Of a stretch of DNA of 64,000 bases, positions 1 through 9,330 are shown piece by piece; the first letter of the stretch is position 1; each line of letters opens with the position of its first letter. The stretch spans positions 1-64,000 of the forward strand of contig JALEVO010000003.1 of the NCBI GenBank assembly GCA_022788225.1. Reading direction: 5' to 3'. The notes beneath the pieces were generated by a model, which saw nothing but the letters and a program-made list of their open reading frames with translations, did not search any database and was not told where the DNA came from. Position numbers and translations under genes: made by a program. The DNA comes from Oscillospiraceae bacterium. Its GTDB lineage: Bacteria; Bacillota; Clostridia; Oscillospirales; Ruminococcaceae.

Positions 1-479
1 ATGTCACGACGCTCGTTGCTTTTTGCGCTGACTATCTCCGCAATTCTGCCCTGACCGATAATTGAGTAGCCGTCACGTCCCAGACCGGTATCCATAAAAA
101 GCTCGTTTATGTCTTTCAGACGGACGTTTTTGCCGTTTATCTTATATTCACTTTCGCCGCTTCTGTAAAGCTTTCGTGTAACGCACACCTCGTCATCATC
201 GCTGTTCAATGCTCTGTCTGAATTGTCCAGCGTCAGCGTTACCATTGCAAACCCTACCGGCTTTCTCGCAACAGTACCGGAAAAAATAACATCTTCCATT
301 TTGTTTCCACGCAGAGTTTTTGTGGACTGTTCCCCTAAAACCCATCTGATGGAATCGCCGATATTACTTTTTCCGCTGCCGTTAGGGCCGACAACTGCCG
401 TCAGACCTTTGTCAAAGTTCAGCTTTATCTTGTCCGGAAAGGACTTGAAGCCCTGTAATTCCAGTGATTTTAAATACAT
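1..479 (-). CDS. smc: SMC chromosome-condensation ATPase, N-terminal part (cut by window edge)
   Basis: The SMC protein compacts and segregates the chromosome with ScpA/ScpB. The reverse strand reads from an ATG at 479 and encodes the first ~159 residues of the ATPase head: MYLKSLELQGFKSF, then the Walker A loop GPNGSGKSNI and the conserved IRWVLGEQS segment, then the signature-bearing region leading to TGLGRDGYSIIGQG. The reading frame is open to base 1, so the hinge, coiled coils and C-terminal head lie outside. It starts 3 bases after the radical SAM stop and is the last visible gene of the operon. The N-terminus is unmistakable for SMC rather than RecN or SbcC. Confidence 0.95.
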   Translation of the reverse strand, partial: MYLKSLELQGFKSFPDKIKLNFDKGLTAVVGPNGSGKSNIGDSIRWVLGEQSTKTLRGNKMEDVIFSGTVARKPVGFAMVTLTLDNSDRALNSDDDEVCVTRKLYRSGESEYKINGKNVRLKDINELFMDTGLGRDGYSIIGQGRIAEIVSAKSNERRD

Positions 480-482
480 ATA

Positions 483-1475
483 TTACCCTCTGATTTCGCA
501 CTGATATTTCGGAATTTCCTTATCTCCCACAACCTTTATATCAATGCCCCTTTTCCTGAAATATTCAACATTGGATTTCTTATGCCCCAGCGCCTTGCTG
601 ATACAAGACGGATTCACCGCAAGCTTAACTGTATCGCCGGAATTTTCCACGACTGCTTTTTCAACAGCCTGTCTGTAAATCCAGCTTTCGCAAAGTTCCT
701 TAAAAGCCGGGTGATAGTATCCAGCCACCATGTCACCCTCAACACCGTCCGACGCATGAAGTCCGCACTTTATGACTTCTATTCCCTTAATGTCAAACTC
801 CACAAGCATTCTTCCGCAAAGCTCCACAACCGTATCAAGTGGCATAAGCTTATATTCACCCGATTCATAAAGTTCTCCAAGTTTTGTACTTTTCAGCACA
901 ACCACCGGATAAATTCTCACGGTATCGGGGTGAATTTTAATGATTTTCTTCATGGTGTCAAGTTCGTCGTTAAATGTACTCTGATAAAGTCCCACCATCA
1001 TCTGCAAACCCAGTTCAAAGCCATATTCACGGATAAGCGCAGACGCCATTTGAACATCCTCTGCGGTATGGCCTCTTTCATTCGCCCCAAGAACATGGTC
1101 TTTCATGCTCTGTGCGCCCAGTTCAATTGCTGTAACGCCGTAAGCTTTGAGAATGTCAAGTATCTCCCTATCGATAAAATCGGGACGGGTTGAAATTCTG
1201 ACACCATTAAAGCCGTTTTCGCCTAAATAGCACTTCGCTGCTTCAAGAAGTTCAAGCATATAACTGCGTTCAATAGCAGTAAAACTGCCGCCGAAAAAGG
1301 CGATTTCGCAGTTTTGCCTGTCCCTTACTTCACTCATTGCCTGACGGCATATACTGTGGACGTCCTGTGCAGAAGGCGCTTTCTGTGCGCCACTTATGGT
1401 TTTCTGATTACAGAAGCTGCACTGGTGAGGACAGCCGGCATGGGGTACAAATATGGAAATATTACTGTGTTTCAT
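483..1475 (-). CDS. Elp3-like radical SAM protein (COG1243-type)
   Basis: 330 aa. The iron-sulfur motif CPHQCSFC (CX3CX2C) lies at about residues 15-22, followed by a GGSFT segment and the STRPD strand typical of the Elp3/HemN-like radical SAM fold. There is no acetyltransferase domain, so it is shorter than true Elp3. Its substrate is unknown to me; the family is annotated only as radical SAM. The ATG lies inside the end of rnc (14-bp overlap) and smc follows 3 bases later, so it is translationally coupled. The rnc–radical SAM–smc order is common in Clostridia. A role in tRNA modification would be a guess from Elp3 similarity. Confidence 0.85.
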   Translation of the reverse strand: MKHSNISIFVPHAGCPHQCSFCNQKTISGAQKAPSAQDVHSICRQAMSEVRDRQNCEIAFFGGSFTAIERSYMLELLEAAKCYLGENGFNGVRISTRPDFIDREILDILKAYGVTAIELGAQSMKDHVLGANERGHTAEDVQMASALIREYGFELGLQMMVGLYQSTFNDELDTMKKIIKIHPDTVRIYPVVVLKSTKLGELYESGEYKLMPLDTVVELCGRMLVEFDIKGIEVIKCGLHASDGVEGDMVAGYYHPAFKELCESWIYRQAVEKAVVENSGDTVKLAVNPSCISKALGHKKSNVEYFRKRGIDIKVVGDKEIPKYQCEIRG

Positions 1476-2166
1476 ATCCCATAAGCTCCAGCGCTTCTTT
1501 TGCCGCCATCTGTTCAGCCTCTTTCTTGCTCTTGCCGATTCCCGTACCGATAACGTTTGAATTAAGGCATACCTCTACCTTAAACGCCTTGTTGTGGTCG
1601 GGTCCCGACTGACCTGCAAGATGATATTCAACCTTTTCTTCCGGATTTTTCTGAATGATTTCCTGTAAGACAGTTTTGTAGTCGTTGAATGCCGACGACT
1701 TTCTGCTGTCAATATCCTCCGGAACAAAACGCAGAACATATTCTGTTGCCTCATCAATACCGCCGTCAAGATATATTGCGGCAATTACCGCTTCAAAAGC
1801 GTCCGCTAAAATAGACGGTCTTTCACGTCCGCCGGTGTTTTCCTCGCCCTTGCCAAGCAGAATGAAATCTCCCAGATGTATCTGCTTTGCAAATTCAAAA
1901 AGGGATTTTTCGCATACCAGCGACGCTCTTATTTTTGTAAGTTCTCCCTCCGGAAGATGTGTAAAATGCTTGAATAAATACTGGGAAACAACAATTGAAA
2001 GAACGCTGTCGCCTAAAAACTCCAGTCTTTCGTTGCTGTGCCTTGACTTCTTTTTTTCATTGGCATAGGAGGAATGAGATAACGCTTCAACAAGCAGCTG
2101 CCTGTTTTTGAATGTGTATTTAAGATTCTTTTCAAAGTCCCCTAACCTGTCCAGAAGCTGTTCCAT
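1462..2166 (-). CDS. rnc: Ribonuclease III
   Basis: 234 aa, the usual length. RNase III cuts double-stranded RNA in rRNA maturation and mRNA turnover. The N-terminal catalytic domain carries the signature NERLEFLGDSVL at about residues 44-55, with the second acidic cluster DAFEAVIAAIYLDGG further on. The C-terminal ~70 residues form the double-stranded RNA binding domain (start TVLQEIIQ, end KKEAEQMAAKEAL). It follows plsX by 14 bp. In many Firmicutes acpP lies between plsX and rnc; here it does not. Confidence 0.97.
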   Translation of the reverse strand: MEQLLDRLGDFEKNLKYTFKNRQLLVEALSHSSYANEKKKSRHSNERLEFLGDSVLSIVVSQYLFKHFTHLPEGELTKIRASLVCEKSLFEFAKQIHLGDFILLGKGEENTGGRERPSILADAFEAVIAAIYLDGGIDEATEYVLRFVPEDIDSRKSSAFNDYKTVLQEIIQKNPEEKVEYHLAGQSGPDHNKAFKVEVCLNSNVIGTGIGKSKKEAEQMAAKEALELMGYETQ

Positions 2167-2180
2167 TTTTTCACCGCCTT

Positions 2181-3164
2181 TTATTTTCCGATTGAATCTA
2201 TGATAGTCTGTGTGACATTTCCGTCAACACACGCCTTTGCCTGTCTGATAGCATTGTAAAATGCCTTTGCGTCAGAACTGCCGTGGGCTTTGATTACCGG
2301 CTTGTTTACTCCCAGCAGTACTGCTCCGCCCTCTTCGGTGTAGTCCATCTGCTTTCTGAATTCCTTTATTTTGCTGTAAGTCAGCAGTGCGGAAAGTTTT
2401 CCTAAAACGCCGGAATAGATATCTTTAAGCTTTCCTGCAAAGAATGAACCCATTCCCTCGTAAAGCTTCAGAACCACATTTCCGGTAAAGCCGTCTGTAA
2501 CCGCAACGTCAAATTCGCCCTTCGGCAGCTCCCTTGCCTCAAGGTTTCCGCAGAAATTCAGTCCGGAATCTTTCAGCAGCTTGTATGTTTCCACTTCAAG
2601 AACTCTGCCTTTTGTATCCTCTGCGCCGATGTTTATAAGTCCGACTCTCGGCTTTGCAATGCCCTTGACCTTTTCCATGTAGGCAGACGCCATAAGTCCG
2701 AACTGCAAAAGCATTTCCGGACGGCAGTCGTCATTTGCCCCTCCGTCAACAAGCATAACGTGACCCTTTGCAGTAGGCAGAATCGGCGCCATAACAACTC
2801 TCTTAATACCCTTTATACGCTTTGTAATAAAGGTAGAACCCACAACCAGCGCACCCGAACTGCCTGCACTTACAAATGCATCACCGCCGTCTTCGCTGAG
2901 TGCTTTAAGTCCCAGAGCCATTGAGCAGTCACTGCAGCTTTTGATTATTTCAGTAGGCTTTTCATGAATGTCTATGACTGATTCGGTATGTATTATATCC
3001 ATGTCCGAAATATCAATACCGTTTTCCTTGGCAGTACTTTCAATTTTGCTTTTGTTCCCCGTAAGTGTAATTTCAACTCCGAGATTATTTATGGCGTCCC
3101 TGCACCCTTTTATAACTTCAAGAGGTGCGTTGTCACCGCCGAATGCGTCAACAATAATTTTCAT
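2181..3164 (-). CDS. plsX: Phosphate acyltransferase PlsX
   Basis: 327 aa from the ATG at 3164. PlsX converts acyl-ACP to acyl-phosphate for PlsY, the first step of phospholipid synthesis. The start MKIIVDAFGGDNAP and the internal motifs SAGSSGALV and VDGGANDDCRPEML are typical, as is DGFTGNVVLK. An in-frame TTG three codons upstream is less likely, because the AAAGAG Shine-Dalgarno sits 9 bases before the ATG. The gene follows trmFO directly, its start just past the trmFO stop. Confidence 0.96.
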   Translation of the reverse strand: MKIIVDAFGGDNAPLEVIKGCRDAINNLGVEITLTGNKSKIESTAKENGIDISDMDIIHTESVIDIHEKPTEIIKSCSDCSMALGLKALSEDGGDAFVSAGSSGALVVGSTFITKRIKGIKRVVMAPILPTAKGHVMLVDGGANDDCRPEMLLQFGLMASAYMEKVKGIAKPRVGLINIGAEDTKGRVLEVETYKLLKDSGLNFCGNLEARELPKGEFDVAVTDGFTGNVVLKLYEGMGSFFAGKLKDIYSGVLGKLSALLTYSKIKEFRKQMDYTEEGGAVLLGVNKPVIKAHGSSDAKAFYNAIRQAKACVDGNVTQTIIDSIGK

Positions 3165-3169
3165 ATATA

Positions 3170-4471
3170 TCAACTCTTTTTTAATGTATTAGTGAGTGCC
3201 TCAATTGCCCTGTCGGCATAGGCGGCATACTTCTGCTTCTTGTCCTTTATCCTTACCGGAAGATCCGGCAGAATACCCATATTGCACCCCATTGGCTGAA
3301 ACTCTCCGCTGCACCCTCCGCTTATATAGGCAGTAAGTGCGCCAATCATGGTTTCCGGCGGCAGTATCAGCGGTTCTTCCCCCTTAATGCGCTTTACGGC
3401 GTTAATTCCTGCCATAATTCCGCTTGCCGCAGATTCTATATAACCCTCGACCCCTGTTATCTGTCCGGCAAAGAAGATATCCGGATTTTCTTTAAGACTG
3501 TAATCGGGACTGAGCAGTTTTGGACTGTCAATAAAGGAATTTCTGTGCATTACCCCATAGCGCACAAACTCAGCATTTTCAAGACCAGTTATCATTGAAA
3601 ACACTCTTTTCTGCTCCCCGAATTTCAGATTAGTCTGGAATCCCACAAGGTTATACATCGTACCCTCAGCGTTTTCCTTTCTAAGCTGAACAACCGCATA
3701 AGGACGCTTTCCGGTTCTCTTGTCGATAAGTCCCACAGGTTTAAGAGGACCGAAACGCATTGTGTCCTCTCCCCTTTTTGCCAGTACTTCAACGGGCATA
3801 CAGCCCTCGTACACCTTGAAATCTCTTCTGTCAAATTCTTTTAAAGGTGCGCTTTCAGCAGTGATGAGGGCATTGTAAAAAGCAAGGTACTCTTCCTTGT
3901 TCATGGGGCAGTTTATATAGTCAGCGTCACCCCTGTCATAGCGTGAGGCAAAGAAAACCTTTTCCTTGTCAAGGCTTTCATAGGTGACGATAGGTGCGGC
4001 GGCGTCAAAGAAGCTTAAATAGTCGCCGCACTTTTTCCTGATACTCTCAGCCAGCCTTCCGGCAGTGAGAGGGCCTGTGGCGATTATGACGATACCGTCC
4101 TCCGGAATCTCCTCAACCTCTTTGTCTATGACCTTTATAAGCGGATTGGACATGATTTTTTCAGTAACGCTGTCGGAGAAATTTTCCCTGTCTACTGCCA
4201 GTGCGCCCCCTGCCTCAACGGCGTTTGCCTTGGCGCAGGGTACTATAAGCGAACCCAGCTTTTCCATTTCCTCTTTTAAAAGTCCGGCGGCGGAATCATG
4301 CCTTGCCGCTTTGAGGGAATTGGAACAGACAAGTTCTGCCAGTCCCCTGTAATGATGCGCCGGAGTGTATTTGTGCGGCTTCATTTCATAAAGCTCCACT
4401 TCAATTCCGGCATTTGCAATCTGCCATACCGCCTCACAGCCGGCAAGTCCTCCGCCTATAACTTTAACCAT
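3170..4471 (-). CDS. trmFO: tRNA (uracil-54-C5)-methyltransferase, folate/FAD-dependent TrmFO
   Basis: 433 aa. TrmFO makes ribothymidine at position 54 of tRNAs using methylene-tetrahydrofolate and FADH2. The N-terminal dinucleotide-binding motif VIGGGLAGCEA binds FAD, and the later segments ELVCSNSLK and FAGQITGVEGYIESAASG are family hallmarks. AGGAG lies 7 bases before the ATG. It sits between topA and plsX; the topA–trmFO pairing is a standard Firmicute arrangement. Confidence 0.96.
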   Translation of the reverse strand: MVKVIGGGLAGCEAVWQIANAGIEVELYEMKPHKYTPAHHYRGLAELVCSNSLKAARHDSAAGLLKEEMEKLGSLIVPCAKANAVEAGGALAVDRENFSDSVTEKIMSNPLIKVIDKEVEEIPEDGIVIIATGPLTAGRLAESIRKKCGDYLSFFDAAAPIVTYESLDKEKVFFASRYDRGDADYINCPMNKEEYLAFYNALITAESAPLKEFDRRDFKVYEGCMPVEVLAKRGEDTMRFGPLKPVGLIDKRTGKRPYAVVQLRKENAEGTMYNLVGFQTNLKFGEQKRVFSMITGLENAEFVRYGVMHRNSFIDSPKLLSPDYSLKENPDIFFAGQITGVEGYIESAASGIMAGINAVKRIKGEEPLILPPETMIGALTAYISGGCSGEFQPMGCNMGILPDLPVRIKDKKQKYAAYADRAIEALTNTLKKS

Positions 4472-4482
4472 TCAATTCTCCT

Positions 4483-6561
4483 TTAAGTCAGATCCTTTTC
4501 ATATCCGCAGTCCGGCTTTTCACATACAAGCTTTCCGGACTTGCCGCCCTTCTTGAAAAGGGTGTTTCCACATTTCGGACACTTATCCTCAACCGGCACG
4601 TTCCATGTCATGAAATTGCAGTTGGGGTAGTTGTCACAGCCGTAAAAGCTTCTGCCCTTTTTGGACTTTTTGAGTATTATCTTCTGTCCGCAAAGAGGGC
4701 AGTTTCCCTTTGTTTCCTGAACGATTTTCTTGGTATTCTTGCATTCAGGGAATCCCGGGCACGCAAGAAACTTTCCGAATCTTCCGATTTTTATTACCAT
4801 TTTTCTTCCGCACTGTTCACAGACCACATCAGTTTCCTCGTCCGGAACCTTGACCCTCTTGCCGTCCATAGCCTTTTCAGCCTTGTCAAGAGTTTTTTCA
4901 AAGTCCTGATAAAATGCGTCAAGAGTGTCTACCCAGTCTGTTTCACCACGTTCAACAGCATCAAGGTCGTTTTCCATTTTAGCTGTGAACTTTGCGTCAA
5001 CAATATGCTTGAAATGGTCTTTCATAAGGTCTGTTGTGACCTCTCCCAGTGCAGTCGGTTTAAGCTGTTTTCCCTCTCTTTCAACGTAAAGACGGGAAAT
5101 GATTGTTGTAATAGTAGGAGCGTAGGTACTCGGTCTGCCGATACCGTTTTCCTCCATTGTCTTGATGAGGGAAGCTTCTGTATATCTTGCCGGAGGCTGT
5201 GTGAAGTGCTGATTGCCTGCAATGTCTTTCAGCTTTAAAATGTCCTCTTTTTCGATTGGCGGAAGCATTTTGTTGTTTTCCTCGTCCTCGTCCTTTTTCT
5301 CCTCATAAAGCTTTGTGAAGCCGTCAAACTTAACGGAATATCCCGACGCCTTAAAGGTACAGCCCTCTGCTTCGATAGTTACTGAAACAGTGTCCAGCAG
5401 AGCGTTAGCCATCTGGCTTGCGATAAAGCGTTCCCACACAAGCTTGTATATCTTGAACTGGTCTGTTGTCAGACTTGCCTTTACTCTTTCGGGAGTAAGG
5501 TCAGGAAGTGACGGACGGATAGCTTCGTGAGCGTCCTGTGCGTTTTTCTTGGACTTGAAAACTCTCGGTGACGCCGGCAGATATTCCTTGCCGAATATAT
5601 TTTCAATACATACAGCTGCTGCTTCTCTTGCCTCGTCAGAAATTCTCAGACTATCCGTTCTCATGTAGGTTATAAGACCCACAGCGCCCATACCCTCGAT
5701 TTCAACGCCCTCGTAAAGCTCCTGCGCCGCTTTCATGGTACGCTTTGCCTGAAAACCCAGACGCTTTGACGCTTCCTGCTGGAGTGTTGAGGTGATAAAC
5801 GGCGGTGACGGCTGTTTCTTAGTAACTCTCTTCTTGACATCAGTCACCACATACTGCGCATTTTCAAGCCTTTTAAGTATATCGTCAGTCTGCTCCTTGT
5901 TTTCAAGTTCTGCCTTTTTGCCGTCGATATTGGCAAGCTTTGCAGAAAACACCTTTCTGCTTGACGGTGCTGAAAACTTTGCGTCAATGCTCCAGTATTC
6001 CTTTGGCTCAAAATTCTTTATCTCGTTTTCTCTGTCAACTATCATTCTGACAGCAACAGACTGCACTCTTCCGGCTGAAAGCCCCCTCTTGACTTTTTTC
6101 CACAGAAACGGACTGAGCTTGTAGCCCACTATTCTGTCAAGGATTCTTCTTGCCTGCTGTGCATTTACAAGGTCAAGGTCGATTTTATGGAGGTTATCCA
6201 TACCTGCCTTGATACCCGATTTTGTGATTTCGTTGAATGTTACACGGTTGTTGTCGTTTAAATCCAGTCCCAGCATCTGCGCTATATGCCATGATATGGC
6301 CTCTCCCTCACGGTCCGGGTCAGTTGCGAGATATATTTTATCGCTTTTTTTAGCGTATTTTTTCAGTTCCTTTATAACGTCCTCTTTGCCTTTCATGTTT
6401 ATATACTGGGGTTCAAAATGATTTTCAAAATCAATGCCCATTTTTGATTTAGGCAAATCCCTGACGTGTCCCATTGAGGCAATAACCTCATAATCTCCCC
6501 CAAGATATTTCTTTATAGTTTTAGCCTTGGCTGGAGACTCCACAATAACAAGATCTGACAT
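4483..6561 (-). CDS. topA: DNA topoisomerase I
   Basis: 692 aa. It relaxes negative supercoils through a transient 5'-phosphotyrosine. The N-terminal Toprim domain carries VESPAKAKTIKKYL, then DPDREGEA near residue 81. The active-site tyrosine is Y299 in ITYMRTDS. The C-terminus ends in three four-cysteine zinc ribbons (CEQC..CKN, CPLC..CNF, CPKC..CGY). The start codon has no good Shine-Dalgarno next to it: the only candidate, GGAGAG, is separated from the ATG by a perfect hairpin (see 6573-6600). Confidence 0.97.
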   Translation of the reverse strand: MSDLVIVESPAKAKTIKKYLGGDYEVIASMGHVRDLPKSKMGIDFENHFEPQYINMKGKEDVIKELKKYAKKSDKIYLATDPDREGEAISWHIAQMLGLDLNDNNRVTFNEITKSGIKAGMDNLHKIDLDLVNAQQARRILDRIVGYKLSPFLWKKVKRGLSAGRVQSVAVRMIVDRENEIKNFEPKEYWSIDAKFSAPSSRKVFSAKLANIDGKKAELENKEQTDDILKRLENAQYVVTDVKKRVTKKQPSPPFITSTLQQEASKRLGFQAKRTMKAAQELYEGVEIEGMGAVGLITYMRTDSLRISDEAREAAAVCIENIFGKEYLPASPRVFKSKKNAQDAHEAIRPSLPDLTPERVKASLTTDQFKIYKLVWERFIASQMANALLDTVSVTIEAEGCTFKASGYSVKFDGFTKLYEEKKDEDEENNKMLPPIEKEDILKLKDIAGNQHFTQPPARYTEASLIKTMEENGIGRPSTYAPTITTIISRLYVEREGKQLKPTALGEVTTDLMKDHFKHIVDAKFTAKMENDLDAVERGETDWVDTLDAFYQDFEKTLDKAEKAMDGKRVKVPDEETDVVCEQCGRKMVIKIGRFGKFLACPGFPECKNTKKIVQETKGNCPLCGQKIILKKSKKGRSFYGCDNYPNCNFMTWNVPVEDKCPKCGNTLFKKGGKSGKLVCEKPDCGYEKDLT

Positions 6562-6572
6562 ATATGTTTACA

Positions 6573-6600
6573 TTTTCCGCATTATAGCGGAAAACTCTCC
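6573..6600 (-). promoter_or_regulatory. Hairpin between Shine-Dalgarno and topA start
   Basis: On the minus strand GGAGAG (6600-6595) is followed at once by TTTTCCGC-TATAAT-GCGGAAAA, an 8-bp perfect stem with a 6-base loop, then 11 bases to the topA ATG at 6561. Folding the hairpin would bring the Shine-Dalgarno to a workable distance from the start. It could instead be a weak dprA terminator, though no separate U run follows. Confidence 0.45.
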
Positions 6601-6606
6601 TTTCAT

Positions 6607-7848
6607 TTATTTTTTTGTAAGTCCGTATTTCTTTCCCTCTTTAAGTTCAACTGCCCCCATTATTTCAAGTTCAGTAAGAACTGCAAGAATGCTCATGGGG
6701 CTGACTCCCGAACGCTCTATTATCTCGTCCAGCATTAAATCTTTATCTTTAAAAACATTCACAATGGCAAGCTGCTGATCGTCCATTTCCTCAAGCAGTG
6801 ACTCCCACTTGTTTTCTTCCTCCGGCTTTTCCGGATTTTCCGTTTCCGGAACAGTGCTGACTTTTCCGGACTTTCTGATTTTTCTTTTAACAGTCCGGCT
6901 GTCCTTTTTGGGAATATCATTATCCTCCGAAACAATTTCCGGAATTTTAAATTCTCCCTCAAGTATTCTGAAATAGCTTGAAGTGTAATAGTCATACAGA
7001 ATATCCAGATGACTGAACACCGGCACAGCACCGTCCCGGAGATATTTTACCACTCCTGCATACCTTTTGTCAAATATATCCGCCGGAGGGATACAGAACA
7101 CTGTTCTTCCCTGCTCGGCAGCGTGTTCAGCAGTTATAAGCGAACCGCTTCTTTCGTCCGCCTCAGTCACAAGAGTGCCAAAGGTAAGACCGGAAATTAT
7201 GCGGTTTCTCGTGTGAAAGCAATATCTGTCCGGACGTGTTCCCGGAAAATATTCAGTTATGACAAGTCCTTTCTGTGCAATAAGCTTTTTTGCATCGGCA
7301 TTTTCTTTCGGATAGTCAACGTCCAGTCCGCAGGCAAGGACAGCCACGGTTCTTCCGCCGGCTTTAAGTGCACCCTTATGTGCCGCAGAATCAAGTCCCA
7401 GCGCAAATCCGCTTACTATTATAAATTCTCTCCTTGCAAGCTCGGTACATATCTTTTCCGTAACCTCGGTACTGTAAACAGACGGTCTTCTCGTTCCCAC
7501 GCAGGAAACCGCCGGATATCTGTTGAAACTTTCGAGGTCACCCATACAAAACAGTACGGCAGGCGGATTGTAAATATTCCTTAAAAGATAAGGATAATTT
7601 TCGTCCTCAAAGGTCAGAATATAAAATCCTTTGTTTTCACAGTATTCAATAATACTGTCGCACTGTTCTATATGCGTTGTTTTTATTGCCCGTTTTTCAG
7701 CGGCACTGAGAGACGGATGCTCACCGTCGCAGACAGCATTATAAGCGTCCCTTACGTTTCCAAAAGGGCTTATCATCTGCCATATTCTCTCATTCCCCGG
7801 ACGAAGCGCCATGGCAAACCAAAGCCAGTAGCGTCTGTTGTCATTCAC
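6607..7848 (-). CDS. dprA: DNA processing protein DprA
   Basis: 413 aa. DprA binds incoming single-stranded DNA and loads RecA during natural transformation. The Rossmann core is clear: VGTRRPSVYS, then SGFALGLDSAAHKGAL, then ITEYFPG and NRIISGL. The last ~75 residues form a winged-helix domain after a charged, low-complexity linker (about residues 300-345). The start is a GTG at 7848 with GGGAG 10 bases upstream, overlapping the methyltransferase stop by 8 bp. DprA is widespread, so it alone does not prove competence. Confidence 0.95.
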   Translation of the reverse strand: MNDNRRYWLWFAMALRPGNERIWQMISPFGNVRDAYNAVCDGEHPSLSAAEKRAIKTTHIEQCDSIIEYCENKGFYILTFEDENYPYLLRNIYNPPAVLFCMGDLESFNRYPAVSCVGTRRPSVYSTEVTEKICTELARREFIIVSGFALGLDSAAHKGALKAGGRTVAVLACGLDVDYPKENADAKKLIAQKGLVITEYFPGTRPDRYCFHTRNRIISGLTFGTLVTEADERSGSLITAEHAAEQGRTVFCIPPADIFDKRYAGVVKYLRDGAVPVFSHLDILYDYYTSSYFRILEGEFKIPEIVSEDNDIPKKDSRTVKRKIRKSGKVSTVPETENPEKPEEENKWESLLEEMDDQQLAIVNVFKDKDLMLDEIIERSGVSPMSILAVLTELEIMGAVELKEGKKYGLTKK

Positions 7849-8659
7849 ACCTCATCAGCTCCCACATTATGATACCTGCCGCCATTGCAGCGTTAAGCGA
7901 TTCAGTATTGCCGCTCATCTTTATAGTAATGCGCTCACCGCATTTTGCAGTTATATCTCCGTCAAGACCGTTTCCCTCGTTGCCGATAAAAACTGCACCG
8001 CCCCTGCTGAAATCAGTTTTCTTGACGTCCTGTGCGTCACTGTCCACAACCGCCGCAAAAGTTTCAACTCCGGCGTCCGACAGTGCTGAAAAAAGATCGT
8101 CCTCGTTAATGTCCCTGTAGACCGGAACTCTGAACATCGAACCCATAGTTGCCCTTACTACCTTTGGATTGTACACATCACAGCTTTCGCAGAAAATAAC
8201 TCCGTCTAACCCCAGAGCGTCAGCGGTTCTGATAATCATTCCTGCGTTTCCGGGATCCTGCAATCTGTAGAGTACAGCATACTTTCCGCCGGCTTTTATC
8301 TTTCCCGAAACAGATGTGTTGTCAGAAAATGAACACTGTGCAAATACACCCTGTGTATGTTCAGTTGCAGAAATATAGTTGCCGATTTCATCAGAAATAA
8401 TACTCACTTTTATATCTTCCGGCAGCTTTTCAATATCATTGCCGTGCTTTTCCACAGCCGACTGTGTAAAATAAATCTGCCTTATACCTGCGTCTGACCT
8501 GACAGCGTCAAAGACAAGTCTGCTGCCCTCCAGTACGAAAAGCTTATATCTGTATCTTTCTTTTTTGGAAGTCATAAGCTTTTTAAAAAGCTTTATCTTA
8601 GGGTTATCCTTAGACTTTATAACTTCACCGAAAATATAGCTGGTTTCCAGTATACTCAC
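7841..8659 (-). CDS. SpoU/TrmH-family 2'-O-ribose RNA methyltransferase
   Basis: 272 aa. SPOUT-fold methyltransferases of this subfamily (RlmB/TsnR/YsgA-like) methylate a ribose in rRNA or tRNA with SAM. The N-terminal substrate-binding part has SKDNPKIKLFKKL and FVLEGSRLV. The C-terminal knot shows LQDPGNAGMIIRTADA, FIGNEGNGL and SLNAAMAAGIIMWE. The target base cannot be read from sequence. The GTG at 8659 is the only usual in-frame start but lacks a well-spaced Shine-Dalgarno, so the N-terminal ~10 residues are uncertain. First gene of the eight-gene operon ending in smc. Confidence 0.9.
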   Translation of the reverse strand: MSILETSYIFGEVIKSKDNPKIKLFKKLMTSKKERYRYKLFVLEGSRLVFDAVRSDAGIRQIYFTQSAVEKHGNDIEKLPEDIKVSIISDEIGNYISATEHTQGVFAQCSFSDNTSVSGKIKAGGKYAVLYRLQDPGNAGMIIRTADALGLDGVIFCESCDVYNPKVVRATMGSMFRVPVYRDINEDDLFSALSDAGVETFAAVVDSDAQDVKKTDFSRGGAVFIGNEGNGLDGDITAKCGERITIKMSGNTESLNAAMAAGIIMWELMRCE

Positions 8660-8686
8660 CCCCGGAGTAACGTCTTTTTTTAAACG

Positions 8687-8721
8687 AAAACACGCCCTAT
8701 TTAAAGAAAAGAGCGTGTTTT
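8687..8721 (-). terminator. Terminator after rplT
   Basis: A 9-bp stem AAAACACGC / GCGTGTTTT with a 17-base loop lies immediately after the rplT stop. The T run is short on both strands, so it may work in either direction and leak into the methyltransferase operon. Confidence 0.55.
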
Positions 8722-8728
8722 TATCTGA

Positions 8729-9082
8729 TTAAAGGGCAGCCTTAGCCTTTTCTACAATAGCTGAAAAGCCTGCCGGATCATTGATTGCGATTTCTGAAAG
8801 CATCTTGCGGTTGAGAGTAATACCTGACTTCTTAACGCCGTTCATGAACTGTGAGTAGTTCATACCGTTAAGCTTGCAGGCAGCACTGATTCTTGTGATC
8901 CAGAGCTGTCTGAAGTCTCTTTTTCTCTTCTTGCGTCCAGCGTATGCATAGTTGCCTGATTTCATTACGGCCTGTTTAGCCATCTTGAAATGCTTGCTCT
9001 TAGCGCCCCAGTAGCCCTTAGCAAGCTTGAGAGTTTTATTTCTTCTCTTGCGAGTCATCATCGCACCCTTAACACGTGCCAT
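8729..9082 (-). CDS. rplT: 50S ribosomal protein L20
   Basis: 117 aa, standard length. L20 nucleates early 50S assembly and, in Firmicutes and E. coli, represses its own operon by binding the mRNA leader. The basic N-terminus ([16 protein letters not shown]) and the segments RRDFRQLWI-like [12 protein letters not shown] and [10 protein letters not shown] are typical. GGAGGT precedes the ATG by 9 bases. Last gene of infC-rpmI-rplT. Confidence 0.98.
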   Translation of the reverse strand: MARVKGAMMTRKRRNKTLKLAKGYWGAKSKHFKMAKQAVMKSGNYAYAGRKKRKRDFRQLWITRISAACKLNGMNYSQFMNGVKKSGITLNRKMLSEIAINDPAGFSAIVEKAKAAL

Positions 9083-9112
9083 AGTCTTATACCTCCGTTT
9101 TAATTCTCGATA

Positions 9113-9316
9113 TTACTTATAAGGAACTAACTTCTTGATTACAGGAGCATTAGCTTCGCTTGCAACGCCTGCACAACGAGCAATTCTCTTTCTCTTTGTG
9201 TCCTTCTGAGTAAGTCTATGTCTTTTGTTTGTGTGCTGATATTTAACCTTGCCGTTTTTAGTCAGCTTGAAACGCTTTTTAGCGCCTGAATGTGTTTTAA
9301 CCTTAACCTTTGCCAT
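9113..9316 (-). CDS. rpmI: 50S ribosomal protein L35
   Basis: 67 aa, very basic. The motifs KTHSGAKKRFKLT and HRLTQKDTKRKR are those of L35. It lies 14 bp after infC and 30 bp before rplT. Confidence 0.98.
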   Translation of the reverse strand: MAKVKVKTHSGAKKRFKLTKNGKVKYQHTNKRHRLTQKDTKRKRIARCAGVASEANAPVIKKLVPYK

Positions 9317-9330
9317 AACCGGTTCCTCCT

